From Gammaproteobacteria bacterium (GTDB lineage: Bacteria > Pseudomonadota > Gammaproteobacteria > Ga0077536): a stretch of 38,675 nucleotides of DNA. A model generated the notes under the pieces. That model had not been told where the DNA came from. It made no database searches and saw only the letters and a program-made list of their open reading frames with translations. The DNA is taken from NCBI GenBank assembly GCA_016874535.1, contig VGUA01000018.1, positions 1 through 38,675 on the forward strand, given 5' to 3'. Numbering within the stretch: the stretch's first letter is position 1; every line of letters begins with the position of its first letter. Shown here in pieces: positions 34,141 through 38,675 of this stretch. Made by a program: the position numbers and the translations under genes.

Positions 34141-35124
34141 GTGCTGACACCCAATCGCACAGTGCTGCTGCTGACCGCGGCATTGCTCGCCCCCACCAGC
34201 TTCGCAGCGGGCCCCGAGGACGCTCTCGACCCGAGCCTTTCAGGTTACGCCAAGGTCAGTGGCGTGACGGGTAACCTCTCCAGCATCGGCTCCGATACGC
34301 TCGCCAACCTCATGACCCTGTGGGCCGAGGACTTCAAGAAGCTCTATCCCAATGTGAATGTGCAGATTCAGGCCGCGGGTTCGAGCACCGCGCCCCCGGC
34401 ACTCACCGAGGGCACGGCCAACTTGGGCCCCATGAGTCGCACCATGAAAGGTGAAGAAATCGGCGCTTTCGAAACGAAGCACGGCTACAAGCCGACGGCC
34501 ATCCCCGTGGCGGTGGATGCGCTTGCCGTATTCGTGCACAAGGACAACCCCCTCCAGGGGCTTTCCATTCCGGAGGTGGATGCCATTTTCTCGGCGACCC
34601 GGCTTTGTGGTCATGCGAAGGACCCGAAGACCTGGGGTGATCTCGGCCTGACGGGCGAACTGGCCGGACAGAACATCCAGCTCTTCGGCCGCAATTCTGT
34701 TTCCGGAACCTATGGGTTCTTCAAGGAAGTGGCGCTCTGCAAGGGCGATTTCAAGCACAGTGTGAACGAGCAGCCGGGTTCGGCCTCGGTGGTGCAGGGC
34801 ATCACCAAATCCGTGAACGGCATCGGCTACTCTGGCGAGGGCTACAAGACGTCCGGAGTGCGCATCGTGCCCCTGTCCCGCAAGCCGGGCGGGGAGCTGG
34901 TGGACGCCACCCCGGCCAACGCTCTCTCCGGCAAATACCCGCTGGCCCGCTTTCTGTATGTCTATGTGAACAAGGAGCCGGGCAAGCCGCTGCCGCCACT
35001 GGAGCGCGAATTCATGAAGATGGTGCTCTCCAAGGTGGGCCAGCTCACCGTGGTCAAGGATGGCTACATCCCCCTTCCGGCCAGCGTGGCCAAGAAGTTC
35101 CTTGCCTCGGAACTCGCCGACTGA
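34141..35124 (+). CDS. pstS: Phosphate ABC transporter substrate-binding protein PstS
   Basis: This 327-residue periplasmic phosphate-binding protein has a signal peptide ([18 protein letters not shown], then GPE). Phosphate-contact blocks are [13 protein letters not shown], the [12 protein letters not shown] loop, [11 protein letters not shown] and [13 protein letters not shown]. It starts at GTG 34141 with AAGGAG seven bases upstream. It captures Pi for the PstCAB importer and also feeds the PhoR signal. Two cysteines (in RLCGHAK and ALCKGDF) could form a disulfide. A three-half-site Pho box lies upstream and a strong hairpin lies between its stop and pstC. Confidence 0.94.
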   Translation: MLTPNRTVLLLTAALLAPTSFAAGPEDALDPSLSGYAKVSGVTGNLSSIGSDTLANLMTLWAEDFKKLYPNVNVQIQAAGSSTAPPALTEGTANLGPMSRTMKGEEIGAFETKHGYKPTAIPVAVDALAVFVHKDNPLQGLSIPEVDAIFSATRLCGHAKDPKTWGDLGLTGELAGQNIQLFGRNSVSGTYGFFKEVALCKGDFKHSVNEQPGSASVVQGITKSVNGIGYSGEGYKTSGVRIVPLSRKPGGELVDATPANALSGKYPLARFLYVYVNKEPGKPLPPLEREFMKMVLSKVGQLTVVKDGYIPLPASVAKKFLASELAD

Positions 35125-35137
35125 GGCCTCTTTCCCC

Positions 35138-35170
35138 CGAAGCGGCGGCTGTGTTTCAGTCGTCGCTTCG
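35138..35170 (+). other. Intercistronic hairpin between pstS and pstC
   Basis: CGAAGCGGCGGCTG-TGTTT-CAGTCGTCGCTTCG gives a 14-base-pair stem (two G-U pairs) with a five-base loop, starting 14 bases after the pstS stop. No U-run follows. Such a structure would stabilise or partly terminate the pstS message and yield more binding protein than permease; this is inferred from position. Confidence 0.55.
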
Positions 35171-35265
35171 TCATAATGCGCCCGCACACTCGAGCCTCTG
35201 CCCCTGACCTGCAGAACCGGGAGCAGTCCCGGTGCTTCACCTGTTCACAGCAAGACGGATAGCCC

Positions 35266-37521
35266 GTGACTGAGCCGACCCTTTCGGATCTCGCCCAATC
35301 TGAAGCCCGCCTGCGCAACTTCCGCATGCTGAAGGACCGCCTGTTCGGCCTCGTGATGGGCGTCGGCGGCATTGTCGTGATCGGCGCAATTCTCGCCATT
35401 TTCGTGTACCTGCTGGCGGTGGTGATTCCCCTTTTCCGGTCTGCAGAGGTCACCCCCGCCGCCGCGCTGCGCTTCGAGCAAACCATCGCTGGCACCCGGC
35501 TCGCGCTCAACGAATACGCCGACATCGCCTTCACCATGGGGGCGGACGGCTCTTACGCCTTCCATGACGTGGCGGACGGACAGGTCCGTCTGAGCGGTAC
35601 CCTGGTGCCGCCAGGACGCCAGTTGCAGGCCAAGAATGACAGCACGCGCAGTGCGCGCACCCTGGCCCTCGCGCTGGACGACGGAACTGCCGTCATCGCC
35701 CGCCCCGCCTATGTGGAGAGTTTCGAGAATCAGCAAAGGACGTCGAAGCCAACCCTGGCCTGGCCCCTGGGGGAAGCCCCGGTCGCAGTGGTCCCAGCCG
35801 GCAGTGAAGTCACGCGGATCGCGGCCGAGGCAGGGGATGACGGCGCGACCATCGCCGCCCTCACGAGCGACGGTACGCTCCACCTCACGAGTTACGCGCG
35901 CGCCATGTCTCTGCTGCAGCTGGATGGCGCCTTTGAATCCACCCAGGTCGTGGTGGGCAAGCTCCCGGAGGGCGTTGCCTGGCTCGCCATCGATGCGGAT
36001 CAGCAGGAACTCTACGCCGTTTCGCGCACCGGGCTCGTGCATTACTTCGATATCCGCGACAAGGCCGAGCCCCGCCTCGTGCAGGAATTACAGGTGCTGC
36101 AACCCGGCGGAGAAGTGACTGCGGTGGAGTTCCTGGCCGGTGGCGTGTCGCTGCTGATTGGTGACAGCAGCGGCCGGATCGCGCAGTGGTTTCCGGTGCG
36201 GGACGAGCAGAACAATTACCGCCTGACACGGGTGCGCAGCTTCGAGGGCTTTGCCGCGCCGATCGCGCTTCTCATCCCCGAACATTTTCGCAAGGGCTTT
36301 CTGGCCGTGGATGCGCAGGGCACGCTCGGCATCTTCCACGCCACGGCGGAACGCACCCTGCTGCTGGAGGAAGGGCTGCTTGCCCGCCAGCCGGTGCTCG
36401 GCGCCGTCTCGCCGCACGCCGATTCCCTCATACTCATGGGCGCACAAGGCGAAGTGGAGACTTTCGAGGTATACAACAAGCACCCGGAGGTGTCGCTCAA
36501 ATCCCTGTGGGGCAAGGTGTGGTACGAGGGACGTGATGCGCCGGAATACATCTGGCAATCCTCCTCCGCCTCAAATGATTACGAGCCGAAGTTCAGCCTC
36601 ACTCCCTTGACTTTCGGCACGCTCAAGGCAGCCGTCTACGCCATGCTCTTCGCGATCCCCGTGGCGATTTTTGGCGCGGTCTACACCGCGTATTTCATGC
36701 AGCCCCGCCTGCGCATGCTGGTCAAGCCCTCAATCGAGATCATGGCCGCGCTGCCGACCGTGATCCTCGGTTTCCTGGCCGGGCTCTGGCTCGCACCGCT
36801 GATCGAAAGCCATCTCATCGGCGTACTGCTCGCCACGACACTCATGCCGCTGGCCATCCTGCTGGCGGCGTATGTGTGGACGCATCTACCGGAAGCAGCA
36901 CGCCACCGGGTACCCGATGGCTGGGAAGCCATCATCATCGTGCCGGTGGTTTGCGGTGTGCTCTGGGCCACGATGGCACTCAGCCAACCGGTGGAACAGC
37001 TCTTTTTCGGCGGCAACCTGCCGCGCTGGCTGGCCCAGGAATGGGGCATCACTTATGACCAGCGCAACTCGCTGGTGGTGGGCATTGCGATGGGTTTTGC
37101 GGTGATTCCCAACATCTTCTCAATCAGCGAAGACGCCGTGTTCGGCGTGCCCCGCCAGCTGACGACGGGCTCACTTGCGCTGGGCGCCACGCCCTGGCAG
37201 ACCGTGACGCGCGTGGTGCTGCTCACTGCAAGTCCGGGCATTTTTTCGGCCGTCATGATTGGCCTGGGCCGCGCAGTAGGCGAAACGATGATCGTGCTGA
37301 TGTCCACCGGCAACACGCCCATCATGGACCTCAACATCTTCCAAGGCTTCCGCGCGCTGTCCGCCAACATCGCGGTGGAGATGCCGGAGTCGGAAGTGAA
37401 CAGCTCGCACTACCGCATCCTCTTCCTCGCTGCGCTGGTGCTGTTCGGCGTGACTTTCCTGTTCAACACCATTGCCGAAATCGTGCGCAGCCGCCTGCGC
37501 GCCAAGTACGGAAACCTCTGA
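35266..37521 (+). CDS. pstC: Phosphate ABC permease PstC, long form with beta-propeller insert
   Basis: This 751-residue permease is more than twice the length of E. coli PstC (319). Membrane segment 1 is at residues 28-57, a large periplasmic region at about 60-440, and the permease core (six segments, MetI-like) starts near 445. The core includes MAALPTVILGFLAGLWLAP and the EAA-loop-like stretch VPRQLTTGSLALGATPWQTV. The insert contains about seven WD/propeller-like repeats (near residues 79-108, 127-150, 181-212, 236-265, 282-312, 330-362 and 376-405), for example VTAVEFLAGGVSLLIGDSSG. Long PstC proteins are known in Pseudomonas and relatives. The start is GTG with a weak ribosome binding site. 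TGA overlaps the pstA ATG (TGATG). Confidence 0.9.
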   Translation: MTEPTLSDLAQSEARLRNFRMLKDRLFGLVMGVGGIVVIGAILAIFVYLLAVVIPLFRSAEVTPAAALRFEQTIAGTRLALNEYADIAFTMGADGSYAFHDVADGQVRLSGTLVPPGRQLQAKNDSTRSARTLALALDDGTAVIARPAYVESFENQQRTSKPTLAWPLGEAPVAVVPAGSEVTRIAAEAGDDGATIAALTSDGTLHLTSYARAMSLLQLDGAFESTQVVVGKLPEGVAWLAIDADQQELYAVSRTGLVHYFDIRDKAEPRLVQELQVLQPGGEVTAVEFLAGGVSLLIGDSSGRIAQWFPVRDEQNNYRLTRVRSFEGFAAPIALLIPEHFRKGFLAVDAQGTLGIFHATAERTLLLEEGLLARQPVLGAVSPHADSLILMGAQGEVETFEVYNKHPEVSLKSLWGKVWYEGRDAPEYIWQSSSASNDYEPKFSLTPLTFGTLKAAVYAMLFAIPVAIFGAVYTAYFMQPRLRMLVKPSIEIMAALPTVILGFLAGLWLAPLIESHLIGVLLATTLMPLAILLAAYVWTHLPEAARHRVPDGWEAIIIVPVVCGVLWATMALSQPVEQLFFGGNLPRWLAQEWGITYDQRNSLVVGIAMGFAVIPNIFSISEDAVFGVPRQLTTGSLALGATPWQTVTRVVLLTASPGIFSAVMIGLGRAVGETMIVLMSTGNTPIMDLNIFQGFRALSANIAVEMPESEVNSSHYRILFLAALVLFGVTFLFNTIAEIVRSRLRAKYGNL

Positions 37522-38675
37522 TGAAGCAGAACTTCCAGCAGTGGGTGGCAAGCGGCAACCCGTGGATCTGGCTCACGGCGGGTGCGGTGAGCCTGAGTCT
37601 GGTGATGGTGTTCGGCCTGCTGGTGTTGATTGCCGCCAATGGACTAGAACATTTCTGGCCCAAACAGGTGGCAGCGCTCACGGTGCAGGCGGGTGACGCG
37701 GAGCCCGAAGTCTTGCTCGCCGAGATCGTGGATGAAGAAACTGTCTCCGCCACGCGTGTGCGGGAGGCAGGAGGCACCGTCCCCGAGGGCATGGTGGCGG
37801 TGCGCCGGCTGCTGGTGAAGGTGGGCAACCGTGACGTGGGCGGCAGTGACTTCCGCTGGATCCCTGAAACCGAGATCCGGCAAGTGGAATATCCCTCGAG
37901 CGCGCTGGTTGCCGAGCGCACGGAGTGGGGCAATTTTTACGGCTACCTCGTGGCGGTGCGCGAGGGTGAAGAAACCCTGACCGCCGAAGATCCCTGGCAG
38001 GAAATCCCCGCCCGCCTCGCCCGGGTGGAAGAGATGCGTTCTGAACTGCGCCAGCTCGAGCGGGTGGAGATGGGACACATCAACGCCGCGCTGGAGGCAC
38101 TGCGCCTGCGGGAACGCAGTCTGCGGGCGCAAGGCAATGAGGCGGCCGCCGCGGCGCTCGCACCTGAACGTGGCGAACTTGATGCGCAGTTCAAGGTACT
38201 CAGCGCGCGCATCGCCGAGCTGCACGCAAGCTTTGATCGCGACAGTCTGCTGGTGCGCACCGCAGCTGGTGAGGAGCGGGTGCTGCCCTTCGGCAAGGTG
38301 GTGCGAATCTTCCAGCCCAACGACATGCACTGGGGCGAAAAAGCCTGGCACTACGCCATGAAAGTGGGCGAATTCGTGGGTGACGAGCCGCGCGAGGCCA
38401 ACACCGAGGGTGGTGTGTTCCCGGCCATCTTCGGCACGGTGCTGATGGTGATGGTGATGTCCGTCATCGCCACGCCCTTCGGCGTGGTGGCTGCAGTCTA
38501 CCTGCGTGAATATGCCAAGCCCGGTCCGGTCACCAGTGCCATCCGCATCGCGGTGAACAATTTGGCTGGCGTGCCTTCCATCGTGTACGGCGTGTTCGGC
38601 TTCGGCTTCTTCGTGTACTTCCTCGGCGGCAACATCGATCGCGCCTTCTTTGCAGAAAGACTCCCGGCACCGACT
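37521..38675 (+). CDS. pstA: Phosphate ABC permease PstA, long form, 3' partial
   Basis: The ATG at 37521 shares a base with the pstC stop, and the frame stays open to the window end (385 codons). Residues 15-39 are membrane segment 1. Residues 45-290 form a periplasmic insert whose part 163-238 is a likely coiled coil (ARLARVEEMRSELRQLERVE and the following heptads). The permease core begins near 298 with GGVFPAIFGTVLMV, then ATPFGVVAAVYLREYAKPG and the AVNNLAGVPSIVYGVFGFG motif typical of PstA. E. coli PstA is 296 residues and lacks the insert. The remaining membrane segments, and probably pstB and phoU, lie to the right. Confidence 0.92.
   Translation, partial: MKQNFQQWVASGNPWIWLTAGAVSLSLVMVFGLLVLIAANGLEHFWPKQVAALTVQAGDAEPEVLLAEIVDEETVSATRVREAGGTVPEGMVAVRRLLVKVGNRDVGGSDFRWIPETEIRQVEYPSSALVAERTEWGNFYGYLVAVREGEETLTAEDPWQEIPARLARVEEMRSELRQLERVEMGHINAALEALRLRERSLRAQGNEAAAAALAPERGELDAQFKVLSARIAELHASFDRDSLLVRTAAGEERVLPFGKVVRIFQPNDMHWGEKAWHYAMKVGEFVGDEPREANTEGGVFPAIFGTVLMVMVMSVIATPFGVVAAVYLREYAKPGPVTSAIRIAVNNLAGVPSIVYGVFGFGFFVYFLGGNIDRAFFAERLPAPT

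Noticed and set aside
1-38675. CRISPR array, tRNA or rRNA gene, prophage, IS element
   Set aside because: No regularly spaced direct repeats, cloverleaf sequence, rRNA core or transposase/integrase frame was seen; the only repeat cluster is the REP-like one at 4977-5116.

Overview
This is a GC-rich, densely coded bacterial chromosome segment of 38.7 kb with 36 protein-coding genes, two of them cut by the window edges. It also holds one clear gene remnant, one possible leader ORF and one cluster of palindromic repeats. No rRNA, tRNA, CRISPR array, integrase or transposase was seen. The gene content suggests a free-living, aerobic, metabolically versatile proteobacterium: BipA/TypA, Dtd, Ppx/GppA, Ppk1, a Pho-box-controlled pst operon with long PstC and PstA, a SelD fused to an FAD oxidoreductase, and many flavin or Rieske oxygenases. 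Long PstC/PstA and the E. coli-like Pho box favour Gammaproteobacteria. A Nevskiales or Steroidobacterales type would fit, but that is inference from gene content only.

Left part (1-11.5 kb). A YbaK-type Cys-tRNA deacylase (5' end missing) is followed by a limonene-monooxygenase-like LLM flavoprotein, a PepSY/cytochrome b561 pair, and an ACR3 arsenite pump. Directly behind the pump's stop codon, in the same frame, lies the truncated C-terminus of ArsH. Next come a tandem-domain GFA (CENP-V) protein, a three-copy REP-like palindrome cluster, an FMN azoreductase, a second LLM monooxygenase of the NtaA/DmoA type, a DMT exporter, a Baeyer-Villiger monooxygenase (BVMO) and a convergent beta-lactamase-fold esterase.

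Middle part (11.5-24.1 kb). An NDH-like/SelD fusion is transcribed leftwards. Diverging from it is a compact rightward operon: RraA-like protein, lipocalin-like protein, methyltransferase, quinone oxidoreductase. A leftward group then carries thiolase, an MHS-type transporter and an F420-class LLM oxidoreductase. A rightward pair encodes a POT peptide transporter and a 2-hydroxychromene-2-carboxylate isomerase-like DsbA-fold protein. A Rieske oxygenase closes this part. Together these genes look like an accessory catabolic zone for cyclic ketones, terpenoids, steroids or aromatics.

Right part (24.2-38.7 kb). A housekeeping leftward operon typA-dtd-flavodoxin faces a phosphate/polyphosphate island. 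The island holds ppx/gppA, an MCP-like membrane protein and an NptA-type Na/Pi transporter with a PhoU-like tail (rightward). They are followed by ppk1 (leftward), a methyltransferase, and the pstS-pstC-pstA operon behind a three-half-site Pho box. PstC carries what reads as a seven-bladed periplasmic beta-propeller and PstA a periplasmic coiled coil. The window ends inside pstA, so pstB and phoU probably lie just beyond.
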